Below, one piece after another: positions 12,063 to 19,899 of a stretch of DNA of 20,099 bases. Under the pieces are notes generated by a model. The model saw only the letters and a list, made by a program, of their open reading frames with translations, was not told the DNA's origin and searched no databases. Numbering within the stretch: the first letter of the stretch is position 1; the number at the start of each line of letters is the position of its first letter. The position numbers were made by a program, and so were the translations under genes. Source of the DNA: a virus; IMG/VR virus record IMGVR_UViG_3300037338_000004, positions 1 through 20,099 of that record; one strand, written 5' to 3'.

Positions 12063-14884
12063 TGGCTGGTAGCGTCAAGGTCGTAATCAAGAGCGTCTTT
12101 GACGACAAGGAACTAAAGCGGGCAAGCCGCGACTTCGCAAACGCTACTAAGGGAATTAGAACACTTGGACTGGTTGCCGGTGCTGCTTTCATCGGTGCTG
12201 CTGCCGTCACTGTCAAGTTTGGCGCAAGTGCAATTAAGGCAGCTGAAGATGTAGCAACAGCTAACGCTCGGCTTGCTCAGATCAATACCTCAATGGGATT
12301 GTTTGGCGCGTCTACTCAGACCGTAACTAACAGGCTTATCAAGTATGCCGAGGCTAACGAGATAGCTACTGCCACAGATGCAGAATCCATCAAGGCAACG
12401 CAGGCCAAGCTTCTTACATTCAAGGAACTAGCACTTACCGCTGATGAGGCCGGCGGAGCTTTTGACCGAGCTACTATGGCCGCCATTGACCTAGCGGCAG
12501 CAGGGTTTGGTGAAGCGGAAACTAACGCAGTCCAACTTGGTAAAGCACTCAACGATCCCATCAAGGGAATCACAGCACTAGGCCGCGCTGGTATTACCTT
12601 CACCGAAACTGAAAAAGCAAAGATTAGAACGCTGGTTGAATCTAATCAGATGCTCGCCGCGCAGGAGCTAATTCTTGTTGCCCTAGAAACTCAAGTGGGC
12701 GGCACAGCAGTAGCAACTGCAAACGCCTCAGACAAAATCGCATTGGCTTTTGAGAACATCTCTGAGCAGGTTGGCGCTGCTTTACTTCCAGCGTTTGAGC
12801 AAGCAGCTGATGAGCTGATTGCATTTGCACCAGCAATCGCTGATGGTCTGATTCCTGTTGCCGAGAACTTGGCCGACATCTTCCAGACCAGGGTGCTACC
12901 AGCAATTCAAGACTTTACCAATTGGCTATCTTCTCCAGAAGGCACGCAAGCAATCACAGACTTTGCTGGCGTAATTGTTGACACTGCAGAAAACCTAGTT
13001 GACTTTGGGCAGTGGTTCGCAGATAACCTAGACACTATTGCAAGAATGGCTGTTGTCATAGGTCTTGTAACTGTCGCCGCAGGTGCGCTAGATGTTATTA
13101 TCAAGCTTGCTACTATTTCGCAATTACTATTCAATAAGGCAGTTCTCAAAAACCCTTACGTTATCGCAGCAGTTGCAATCGCAGGACTAGCTGGCGCGGT
13201 GTTTGTCCTGACTGGCAAAATGGATTCAGCAGACATTGCAACAGCTCAGTTGGCAGAAAACACTCGTAGCCTAAAAGCTCAGCAAATTGACCTCAACAAA
13301 AAGATTGAGCGCGGCGGTGTCAACGCGGATGCTTACAGATTTAAGCTAAGAAAGGTTGAGCAACAGCTCAACGATCTTGAGAACGCGACTAAAGAATCTA
13401 AGAACGAGCTAATTAGATTTAGCAGAATTCAAGCAGGCATCAGAAGGCCGGCGCAGACTGGCAGTTTTGCCGAGCGCATGTGGGAGTATGAGCAAGAGCA
13501 AAAAGCCCTAAAAGAATTAGCTGAACTTCCAACCCCAGGCGGCACACCAACTGGCGGAACACCTAAAGCAACTCCAGACGCTGACAAAGAAACTAGAGCC
13601 GAGCGCTTTGCTAGGGTTCAAAAGGTAATTCAAGACACCCAAAAGAAAATCCTAGAGGCTGAGAGTTCCTACGCTGGGGCGCGATTCCAAATACAACAAG
13701 ACTACGAAAATAGAGTTACTGAACTTCGCGAGAATGCAGCAGACAAACAGCTTGACATTGTTAGGGATTCAATTGGACGGCTAACCTCAGCTTTCAAGAG
13801 CGCAACCCAAATCAGCTTAGGTGAGCTGTTTGATACTCGGCAAGTGTCAGAAATCCAAACTACCGTCAGGAAGCTGACATCTAGTCTTACGCTTTCAATT
13901 ACTAAAGAGACAAGCAAGACCGTATCGGCCTCGGTAGATGACCTCATCGCCTCGCTAAGCGACAAGCTCAAAGCTTCTAAGCAACTACTAGCTAACTCTG
14001 GTGCACTAGCCTCAGCGGGCTTCTCACAGACCTTTATCGAGCAAGTGGTTGAAACTGGCACAGAGACAGGCAACGCACTTGCCTCAGCGATTCTAGGTGC
14101 GTCACCTGAAACTCAGCGACAACTTCAAAAGCTATTCGTTGACCTTGAGGATGTTTCCGGCTCGGGCATGGACAAACTTGCGCGTGAGATTTACGACAGC
14201 ATGGGCCTAGCAACTACTGCGCTCAAAACCCTTTACACTCAGGTAAGTGTTGATCTAAACACCGCCCTAGCAGATGAGCAGAAAAACCTAGTCACTAAAC
14301 TAGCCGAGGCCGCAAGTGCCTTTGCCGCTTCAGTAGCTGACATCAAGGCCGGCTTCCTCGCAGACCTTGCGCAATTCGATGGAGCTTTCGCTGGACTAGG
14401 CAACACGATTCAGCAATTGCTCGACAAGCTTGCGATGCTGCAAGGGACTGCCCTAACAAATACTCAAAGGGCTTTGACCGATAGCGCCTCGGGTAGCGTG
14501 CTGTCAGGTGCTACTGTCCAGAACAACGTTGGACTTGCAAACCTCGGTAATGCTCAAGGTATCGTCGTTGACTCGGCGGCAGATGTAGCAGGAACGGCAG
14601 CCTACTTAGAAGCCAGAATCAAAGCCGCGCAAACTTACATAAAATCATCATCCTCTAACGCAGTCCAAGAAGCCTCTGCGCTAAATACTCTCACAGGGTT
14701 CACTAACCAGCTTGCGAGTCTAAGAGGCTCGGCGGCCACCGGCAGTGCAGTCGGAACGGTTATCAACATCAACGTCAAAACCGACTCGACTCAAAGCGCC
14801 GCAATGGTTGGAAAGACTATTGGTAACGTAGTAAGCAAGTACACAACCACAGGCGGGTCTGTATTAGTTAGCGGTAAGAATTGA
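12062..14884 (+). CDS. Tail tape measure protein
   Basis: This 940-residue protein, the longest in the window, has the expected make-up: hydrophobic segments at about 35-54, 329-357 and 366-384, long alanine-rich helical stretches, a Gly/Pro/Thr hinge at about 490-507 and coiled-coil-like helices after it. The segment TALGRAGITFTETEKAKIRT with LVESNQMLAAQELILVALET (residues 171-210) matches a block common to tape measures of the siphovirus minor-tail family. It sets tail length and may pass into the host envelope during DNA entry. At about 0.15 nm per residue the tail would be near 140 nm. The stop TGA overlaps the TTG start of the next gene. No lysozyme or peptidase motif was seen inside it. 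Confidence 0.93.
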   Translation: MAGSVKVVIKSVFDDKELKRASRDFANATKGIRTLGLVAGAAFIGAAAVTVKFGASAIKAAEDVATANARLAQINTSMGLFGASTQTVTNRLIKYAEANEIATATDAESIKATQAKLLTFKELALTADEAGGAFDRATMAAIDLAAAGFGEAETNAVQLGKALNDPIKGITALGRAGITFTETEKAKIRTLVESNQMLAAQELILVALETQVGGTAVATANASDKIALAFENISEQVGAALLPAFEQAADELIAFAPAIADGLIPVAENLADIFQTRVLPAIQDFTNWLSSPEGTQAITDFAGVIVDTAENLVDFGQWFADNLDTIARMAVVIGLVTVAAGALDVIIKLATISQLLFNKAVLKNPYVIAAVAIAGLAGAVFVLTGKMDSADIATAQLAENTRSLKAQQIDLNKKIERGGVNADAYRFKLRKVEQQLNDLENATKESKNELIRFSRIQAGIRRPAQTGSFAERMWEYEQEQKALKELAELPTPGGTPTGGTPKATPDADKETRAERFARVQKVIQDTQKKILEAESSYAGARFQIQQDYENRVTELRENAADKQLDIVRDSIGRLTSAFKSATQISLGELFDTRQVSEIQTTVRKLTSSLTLSITKETSKTVSASVDDLIASLSDKLKASKQLLANSGALASAGFSQTFIEQVVETGTETGNALASAILGASPETQRQLQKLFVDLEDVSGSGMDKLAREIYDSMGLATTALKTLYTQVSVDLNTALADEQKNLVTKLAEAASAFAASVADIKAGFLADLAQFDGAFAGLGNTIQQLLDKLAMLQGTALTNTQRALTDSASGSVLSGATVQNNVGLANLGNAQGIVVDSAADVAGTAAYLEARIKAAQTYIKSSSSNAVQEASALNTLTGFTNQLASLRGSAATGSAVGTVININVKTDSTQSAAMVGKTIGNVVSKYTTTGGSVLVSGKN

Positions 14885-16107
14885 CAATCCCAATTGCCAA
14901 AGTAGAAATAGGCTTTGACCTAGACAACGCAACGGCTACCGTATTTACTCTTGATGATGATGTAAAGGGTCTACTAGACAATGACGTTTATCTACTCGGT
15001 GGGACAATTTTCTTTGACGTAACCAACAAGGTCAAGAGCGTATCGGTTCGCAGAGGTAAGAACAGGCAACTAGACGAGTTCGATGCGGGCCTTGCCAACA
15101 TAGTCTTTGATAACAATGACCGCACCTTTGATCCAACATTTGCAGGCTCGCCATACGCGGGGCAGATTATCCCTAAGCGCGCAGTCAGAATCAGCTCAGG
15201 CGGTCAGCGTATTTTCACCGGAGTCATAGATGACTGGAATCTAGAGTATGAGCCGAACGGTAACAGCGATGCCTCAGCCGCAGCCTCAGACGCTTTTACC
15301 CTGTTCAACACACAAACCATGCCAGGGGGAACTGCTACGGCGCAGACCACCTCAGAGCGATTGAACGCAGTCCTAGACTTCCCTGATGTTAGTTGGTCTC
15401 AGGTTGACCGAAACTTTCAGGTAGGGCAGACTGCATTAGGCACTGATGTATTCCCTGAAAACGGCAACGTTCTAAATTACATGAGACAAGTAGCCAACTC
15501 AGAGCCAGGCAACCTATACATGGGGAAGTCAGGTGCGCTAAATTTTACAAACAGAACGACAGCATCAGGCAGTCTTAGTGTCGTTTTTGCGGATGACGGC
15601 ACTGGCATTGGTTATACCGGCATGCGAGTTGTCTACGGATCAGAGCTTCTATTCAACGAGATAGTCTTGGGCTCACAAGCCGCTGGGACTGTAGTTGCGA
15701 CAGACGCAAACTCTATAAACGAGTATGGCGTTCTAAATCTGACTCAGAATGACCTGCTTTTATCAAACCCCGATTACCTAGCTAACCTTGCAATCTTTTA
15801 CGCTATCAAATTCTCAGAGCCTGAATACCGCTTTGAGTCGGTTGATGTCACTCTCAACGACTTAGGCGCTGAATCACAGGCAACCATGCTGGGCATAGAA
15901 ATCTCCGACTTCGTGACGGTGCGATTTACTCCTAACGGAATAGCACCAGCTATTGAGCGCATAGCCCAAGTGATTAGAATTGACCACGACATAACACCAT
16001 CGGGCCACATTATCTCTTTGGGATTCTCTACAGTAGACACTGGCTTCTTCACATTGTCAGACCCTATCTTTGGTAGACTGTCAACTGGGAACGTATTGGG
16101 ATTCTGA
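14881..16107 (+). CDS. Minor tail protein, tail-tip (distal tail / tail-associated type)
   Basis: This 408-residue protein starts at a TTG overlapping the tape-measure stop (TTGA). Residues 53-120 show the typical tip pattern: VSVRRGKNRQLDEFDAGLAN, VFDNNDRTFDPTFAGSPYAG, then an RISSGGQRIFTGVIDDWNLEY-like segment (part of 103-122). Actinophage tail-tip proteins share this RGxxRxLDxFxAG / LDNxDRxFDP pattern. The rest is beta-rich. In its usual place right after the tape measure, it would form part of the base of the tail and hold the fibres. A TTG start is unusual but is the only one consistent with the conserved early residues and the overlap. Confidence 0.83.
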   Translation: MTIPIAKVEIGFDLDNATATVFTLDDDVKGLLDNDVYLLGGTIFFDVTNKVKSVSVRRGKNRQLDEFDAGLANIVFDNNDRTFDPTFAGSPYAGQIIPKRAVRISSGGQRIFTGVIDDWNLEYEPNGNSDASAAASDAFTLFNTQTMPGGTATAQTTSERLNAVLDFPDVSWSQVDRNFQVGQTALGTDVFPENGNVLNYMRQVANSEPGNLYMGKSGALNFTNRTTASGSLSVVFADDGTGIGYTGMRVVYGSELLFNEIVLGSQAAGTVVATDANSINEYGVLNLTQNDLLLSNPDYLANLAIFYAIKFSEPEYRFESVDVTLNDLGAESQATMLGIEISDFVTVRFTPNGIAPAIERIAQVIRIDHDITPSGHIISLGFSTVDTGFFTLSDPIFGRLSTGNVLGF

Positions 16108-16115
16108 GGTTATAG

Positions 16116-16643
16116 ATGAGCGGGTCAGGAAGAAAGATTTGGGATGTTGGCGTAAAGCTTGCCAGCGCCGATCTAAACGCTTATGTTAGCGAACAGGTCA
16201 TTTACTATTACGAGGATGCCGCAGCCCGCACAGCGGCCATAGGGACACCTTCACAAGGGCTTATGAGCTACCGCGCCGATGTCAACATTGTTGAGGGATA
16301 CAACGGCACACGCTGGGTCAACATGAACGGCAAGCAGGAACTCAACACTCAAGCCGGCACTGCTTACGCAATCACAACCTCAGACATTAGCAGGCTAGTT
16401 AGGTTCACTTCAGGCAGCGCAGTCAACGTCACTCTCGGCACAGGGATAGCTAGTCCAGGTGAGCGCGTGGAAATCTTGCAAGACGGCGCAGGGACTGTCA
16501 CGTTATCGGCAGGGACTGGGGTTTCAATCTTTGGTGCAGGGACAGCCGGCACTGCCTACACGCTAGGGCTTTATGAAGCCGCTTCTATTTATTGCGTCAG
16601 CTCAAACAGCTATCGAGTTATCGGAAATGTGAGGGCCGTATAG
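16116..16643 (+). CDS. Tail fibre / minor tail protein, first of two paralogues
   Basis: This 175-residue protein has an N-terminal part with KIWDVGVKLASADLNAYVSE and YNGTRWVN (residues 62-69), and a C-terminal beta domain with FTSGSAVNVTLG, LQDGAGTVTLSAGTGVS (121-137) and NSYRVIGNV (164-172). The next gene has the same two parts, so the two are tandem paralogues. The DGAGTVTxxAGTGV type of domain is common in tail spikes and fibres, where repeated turns build a beta-solenoid-like or trimeric shaft. It is likely virion-borne and contacts the host or bridges the tip to the fibres. GAGG lies 7 bases before the ATG. Its stop overlaps the next GTG start (TAGTG). Confidence 0.72.
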   Translation: MSGSGRKIWDVGVKLASADLNAYVSEQVIYYYEDAAARTAAIGTPSQGLMSYRADVNIVEGYNGTRWVNMNGKQELNTQAGTAYAITTSDISRLVRFTSGSAVNVTLGTGIASPGERVEILQDGAGTVTLSAGTGVSIFGAGTAGTAYTLGLYEAASIYCVSSNSYRVIGNVRAV

Positions 16644-17410
16644 TGTCTTGGAAACAATGGGCAATCGCCGAGGAAGTCAAGTTTGACGAATTTCAAAATC
16701 TGATTCAAGATCAGGTCATTCAGGTTTACGCAAACTCAACCGCTAGAGGTTCAGCACTAGGCACAGCAGTTACCGCTGGAATGTTTGCACACTTGCTAGA
16801 CACTAGCTCTACCGAGTATTACAACGGTACAGTCTGGGTAAGCGTTAGCAACCCTGGAGACATCACAGACGTAACCGCAGGGACTGCGCTAACAGGCGGA
16901 GGATCTAGCGGTGCAGTGACCTTGAATGTCAACCTAGCGGCTGTCACAATTCCTACCGCTCAGATTAGCGACTTGACTTCTACAGCGGCAGAGCTAAACA
17001 TCCTTGACGGTGTAACGGCTACGGCTGCCGAATTGAACTTTACCGATGGCGTGACCTCAGCAATCCAGACTCAGCTAGACGGCAAGCAACCCTTTACTCA
17101 GCCGGTCTTTACAAAGACAGCCGCTTATACCGCAGTAGCAGGTGACGCTAATGACCTTCTGTATTTTACGAACTCAACGGCAGTGACACTAACCATTCCC
17201 GACCTGATTGCAATTGGTGACCGCATAGACATTATCCGAGACGGCGCGGGGACTGTGACTATCGCCGCAGGGACAGGCGTGACATCTTGGGCCGGTGCAG
17301 GGACAGCAGGAACAGCGGTCACTTTCAAAATGGATCAACAGCACAACGGCGCAACGGTTTACAAAGTAGCGGCTAACACTTACCGAGTAATTGGAAAGGT
17401 AATCCCATAA
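16643..17410 (+). CDS. Tail fibre protein, second paralogue with TAAELN repeats
   Basis: The GTG at 16643, overlapping the upstream stop, gives 255 residues starting MSWKQWAIAEEVKFDEFQNL, which aligns with the start of the preceding protein; an earlier ATG at 16592 lies inside that gene and adds unrelated residues. Residues 1-68 (YNGTVWVSV at 60-68) and 173-255 (FTNSTAVTLTIP, IRDGAGTVTIAAGTGV, NTYRVIGKV) are the shared parts. The insert between them holds a short tandem repeat, STAAELNILDGVT and ATAAELNFTDGVT (113-138), a motif widespread in fibre shafts of environmental phages. It is probably a trimeric fibre. It overlaps the adhesin gene start by one base (TAATG). Confidence 0.75.
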   Translation: MSWKQWAIAEEVKFDEFQNLIQDQVIQVYANSTARGSALGTAVTAGMFAHLLDTSSTEYYNGTVWVSVSNPGDITDVTAGTALTGGGSSGAVTLNVNLAAVTIPTAQISDLTSTAAELNILDGVTATAAELNFTDGVTSAIQTQLDGKQPFTQPVFTKTAAYTAVAGDANDLLYFTNSTAVTLTIPDLIAIGDRIDIIRDGAGTVTIAAGTGVTSWAGAGTAGTAVTFKMDQQHNGATVYKVAANTYRVIGKVIP

Positions 17411-18336
17411 TGCCAATCCCTCTAGGCATACTTGCGGCGGCTGGCTTTGCACCAGCGGCGCTAGGCGTTGCTGGTTACTTTGGCGGAGGTAATGCTACCA
17501 CTATAGATAAATTTGCTTTTCCTAGTGACTCAAGAAGTACTTTAGGCACAGGACTCTCGATTCAAGGTAGGCCTCAAGGCTTTTCTAATTCTGGTGTAGC
17601 AGGTTATTTCAGTATTGGGTTCAACGGTTCTACCCGAGTGTCAACTGTCAACAAAGTTACATTTCCTGGGGACTCTGTAACGACTCTTGGCACAGGGCTA
17701 TCTTCAAACAAAAATGACATGGGCGCTTTCGCTAACTCTGGTGTAGCTGGGTATTTCGGGGGCGGTGGATTTGGCATCACTGCAACAGTCGATAAGTTCG
17801 CTTTCCCAGGTGACTCGAGAAGCACTTTAGGCACAGGACTATCCCAAGCCAGAAGAGGACTTGGTGGGTTTTCTAATTTTGGGGTAGCCGGTTATTTTGC
17901 CGGAGGTCAGAATGACCCAACTCAGTATTCCACAGTAGATAAGTTTGCCTTCCCAGGTGACTCAAGAAGCACTTTAGGAACTGGGCTATCTGCCAGTACT
18001 TCCTTTTTAGCTGCTTTTGACAATCAGGCAGTAGCAGGTTACACACTTGGAGGTTTTTCGTCTGGAAGCCGAGTTGCAACAGTAAATAAATTCGCCTTTG
18101 CTAGTGACTCAAGAAGTACTTTAGGCACAGGGCTTTCTGCCACAACCGGCGACAACGCTGGAACATCTAATTATTTGGTCGCTGGGTATGTCGGCGGAGG
18201 TCGCATTGACGAATCTACAATTGTCTCTACAATAGACAAGTTTGCATTTCCTAGCGACTCAAGATCGACACTAGGCACAGGGCTTAGTTCAGCCAGACAT
18301 GAACTCGGCGCAATGTCGAATTGTGGAGTTCTTTAG
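17410..18336 (+). CDS. Six-repeat kelch-like beta-propeller adhesin
   Basis: After a short hydrophobic start (MPIPLGILAAAGFAPAALG), this 308-residue protein is almost wholly six repeats of 43-50 residues at 19-61, 62-110, 111-157, 158-206, 207-255 and 256-305. Each follows GVAGYFGGG, a variable loop, then STVDKFAFPSDSRSTLGT, GLS, a second variable loop and a closing FSNS-like turn. GGG followed by spaced aromatics and a GYF strand resembles kelch repeats, so a six-bladed beta-propeller is the likely fold. The last three residues (GVL) repeat the start of a blade and may close the ring. Repeats differ mainly in the two loops, which would face one side. As the last structural gene of the tail, it is a good candidate for host receptor binding. 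Confidence 0.75.
   Translation: MPIPLGILAAAGFAPAALGVAGYFGGGNATTIDKFAFPSDSRSTLGTGLSIQGRPQGFSNSGVAGYFSIGFNGSTRVSTVNKVTFPGDSVTTLGTGLSSNKNDMGAFANSGVAGYFGGGGFGITATVDKFAFPGDSRSTLGTGLSQARRGLGGFSNFGVAGYFAGGQNDPTQYSTVDKFAFPGDSRSTLGTGLSASTSFLAAFDNQAVAGYTLGGFSSGSRVATVNKFAFASDSRSTLGTGLSATTGDNAGTSNYLVAGYVGGGRIDESTIVSTIDKFAFPSDSRSTLGTGLSSARHELGAMSNCGVL
17464..18324 (+). repeat. Six in-frame DNA repeats of about 130-150 bases encoding propeller blades
   Basis: The repeats are evident in DNA as well as protein: the core GACTCAAGAAGTACTTTAGG is found exactly or with few changes in four of the blades (near 17527, 17815, 17958 and 18105), and a more diverged copy is near 18259; blade two (near 17670) is the most different. 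Repeats of this length can recombine, so copy number could vary between relatives. Confidence 0.8.
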
Positions 18337-18863
18337 TGCTAGATAATATTCAAGAGGCAATCGCCGAAGTGCAACAGCCCAGATCGCGGTTTCAATTAGA
18401 GCGCTTTGTTATGGGTCAGCACTCAACCCCAGAGATGCAGTATTACCAAACCTGCATAGAGCTTCAGGACATGATTTATAAATACAAGCTGGCTAAAATT
18501 AGTGTCAAAAAGGCAGAGTTAAAAATCTCAAAGCTTCGCTCAACTGGCGATTGCATGGACGAGCTAAAAGCCCAAGAGCGTGAGCTAGGGCTAGAACAAA
18601 CTCGAATTGCAATGGTTGGGGCTGAGAGAGAACTGGCGCACCTAGTCGAAATCTGGGAAAGCTTTGATCATAAGTTTACTAGGGCCGAAATAGAGACTGC
18701 TCAACCCGACTACTGGAAAGCTCGACTAACAGCAAACGCTAGGGCAATGCTAATGGGTGGCACTAGTGTCAACGCTGCACACATTGAGGCTATGGAACAG
18801 GCTGGCGTATTAGGTAACTTTATTGAGGAAGTATCACAATCAAAGAAAGAGCTAGGTCTATGA
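18336..18863 (+). CDS. Protein of unknown function with long coiled-coil helix
   Basis: The GTG at 18336 overlaps the adhesin stop (TAGTG) and has GGAG 8 bases upstream, giving 175 residues; an in-frame TTG at 18321 would start inside the adhesin gene. Residues about 36-106 are strongly helical and charged, with a heptad-like pattern (YKYKLAKISVKKAELKISKL and ERELGLEQTRIAMVGAEREL). A DYWKARLTANAR segment follows at 125-136. No enzyme motif or membrane helix is seen. Position directly after the adhesin suggests a fibre-associated chaperone or a structural linker, but that is inference from place alone; similar proteins occur in environmental phages without a known role. Confidence 0.7.
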   Translation: MLDNIQEAIAEVQQPRSRFQLERFVMGQHSTPEMQYYQTCIELQDMIYKYKLAKISVKKAELKISKLRSTGDCMDELKAQERELGLEQTRIAMVGAERELAHLVEIWESFDHKFTRAEIETAQPDYWKARLTANARAMLMGGTSVNAAHIEAMEQAGVLGNFIEEVSQSKKELGL

Positions 18864-19150
18864 AATACGCAACTTGGAAACTCAACTTTATAAACCCCGA
18901 ATACGGCACAGGCCCAGAGCCTGAGATAGTAGCCAATGGTGGGACTGCCGAAGGCGCTTGGGTTGATGGGGACATTACAGACGGCGGCACAGTCTTGGGT
19001 TACTTCACAGGCGATGCAGCTGATCTAGCGCCATGGGAATTTGCAGAAGTCAGTCAGGAACAAGCCCTAGAGTTTGCAAAGGCAATAGACCCAACTGCTT
19101 ACCTTCTTGAAGATGGTCGCATCGGCGCAGTCCGACAAGAGATTTACTAG
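18860..19150 (+). CDS. Small acidic protein of unknown function
   Basis: This 96-residue acidic protein begins MKYATWKLNFINPEYGTGPE and overlaps the upstream stop by four bases (ATGA), with AGG 5-7 bases upstream. It contains WVDGDITDGGTVLGYFTGDA (about residues 34-53), two tryptophans and a C-terminal helix with QEQALEFAKAI. No signal peptide, membrane helix or catalytic motif is visible. It sits between the fibre-associated genes and the lysis block. Comparable small proteins are seen in this place in other actinophages; function is unknown. Confidence 0.68.
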   Translation: MKYATWKLNFINPEYGTGPEPEIVANGGTAEGAWVDGDITDGGTVLGYFTGDAADLAPWEFAEVSQEQALEFAKAIDPTAYLLEDGRIGAVRQEIY

Positions 19151-19156
19151 GCGAAG

Positions 19157-19162
19157 TAAACT
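19157..19162 (+). promoter_or_regulatory. -10-like element of a probable leaderless promoter for the lysis block
   Basis: TAAACT (in TAAACTAG) lies exactly 6 bases before the ATG at 19169, which has no Shine-Dalgarno. CCGACA at 19132-19137 is a weak -35 candidate with a 19-base spacer. Position at the start of the lysis genes fits a separate promoter. Confidence 0.4.
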
Positions 19163-19168
19163 AGACAC

Positions 19169-19411
19169 ATGGCAGATGAAACTCAATCCTCTATTCGCAT
19201 TACAAACCTACAGGTTTATGAAAAGCTAATGGAGCTGAACAGCGTTCAGATTGAGATGCTTGTTGATCTGCGCAACATGAAGGCAATCCCTGAAAAGGTG
19301 TCTGCAATCGAGCGTGAGTTAGCCAGGCTTAAGGTAATTGCCGGAATGTCCTACGCTGTATTCGCCGCAGTCCTAACTGGGGTAACTGCCGCACTAATCA
19401 GGTTGTTATGA
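19169..19411 (+). CDS. Holin-like protein with one C-terminal membrane helix
   Basis: This 80-residue protein has a charged helical N-terminus with coiled-coil character (residues 10-57) and one hydrophobic segment at about 58-78 (AGMSYAVFAAVLTGVTAALI), ending in RLL. The layout resembles XhlA-type small phage membrane proteins that sit beside an endolysin gene. It overlaps the M23 gene by four bases (ATGA), and a second membrane protein follows the lysin, so either or both may time lysis. The holin role is inferred from topology and place; no residue motif proves it. Confidence 0.65.
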   Translation: MADETQSSIRITNLQVYEKLMELNSVQIEMLVDLRNMKAIPEKVSAIERELARLKVIAGMSYAVFAAVLTGVTAALIRLL

Positions 19412-19899
19412 GAACCGCAGATTGGCGGCTGGTCTACGATGAGAAGTACATCACCGCACACTATGGCGAGATGTCAGCATTCCGCAAAGCCAACAACATG
19501 CAACCGCACTCAGGTACAGACTGGGCCAGACCTTTAGGCACACGCATCCCAGCGATTGCCAAAGGAACTATCCGCCTAATCGAGTTCTCAAAAGTTTTAG
19601 GGTGGGTTGTGGAACAAACCGCTATGGATAAAGACGGCGTAATTTGGTATCTGGGTTATTCTCACATGGATAAGAAGCCAGGCTATTCGGTTGGCCAGAA
19701 GGTTACGAAGAGCCAGACCATCGGACTTCTTGGAGATAGTGGTCAAAGCTCAGGCCCTCATGTCCACGTCACAGCGTCTAAAACTCTTAGGGGCGTGTTC
19801 GGTGTGACCGCCGACAAGGTGGATGTCTACAAGCTGATTCTGGCTAACATTAAAGGCGCTGAGCCAGAGGTCTGCCCATGTTGCAAAAGGCCACTGTAA
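19408..19899 (+). CDS. M23 (LytM-type) endopeptidase, probable endolysin
   Basis: This 163-residue protein has the M23 zinc site: H34 and D38 in MQPHSGTDWA, H86 in YSHMD and H118/H120 in SGPHVHVT. The fold core runs from about 15 to 125, with the usual IPAIAKGTI, GYSVGQKVTKSQTIGLLGDSG-type strands. Such enzymes cut peptide cross-bridges of peptidoglycan. No signal peptide is present, so release would need a holin, as expected for a lysis gene next to membrane proteins. There is no recognisable separate cell-wall-binding domain; the C-terminus ends EVCPCCKRPL, an odd cysteine-rich tail. A tail-associated wall hydrolase is possible but the position in the lysis block favours an endolysin. Confidence 0.85.
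   Translation: MRTADWRLVYDEKYITAHYGEMSAFRKANNMQPHSGTDWARPLGTRIPAIAKGTIRLIEFSKVLGWVVEQTAMDKDGVIWYLGYSHMDKKPGYSVGQKVTKSQTIGLLGDSGQSSGPHVHVTASKTLRGVFGVTADKVDVYKLILANIKGAEPEVCPCCKRPL

Noticed and set aside
16592-16642. ATG at 16592 as start of the second fibre gene
   Set aside because: It would overlap the first fibre gene by 52 bases and add residues unlike the paralogue; GTG at 16643 gives a stop-start overlap and a matching N-terminus.
17464-18324. Regular repeats that might suggest a CRISPR array
   Set aside because: The repeats keep one reading frame, encode protein blades and diverge in a coding manner; units are 130-150 bases with no constant short repeat and spacer pattern.
18321-18335. 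TTG at 18321 as start of the coiled-coil protein
   Set aside because: GTG at 18336 has GGAG at good spacing and the same stop-start overlap used by neighbouring genes.
17410-18336. Variable-loop adhesin as target of a diversity-generating retroelement
   Set aside because: No reverse transcriptase or template repeat is seen in the window, and differences between blades are not limited to adenine positions.
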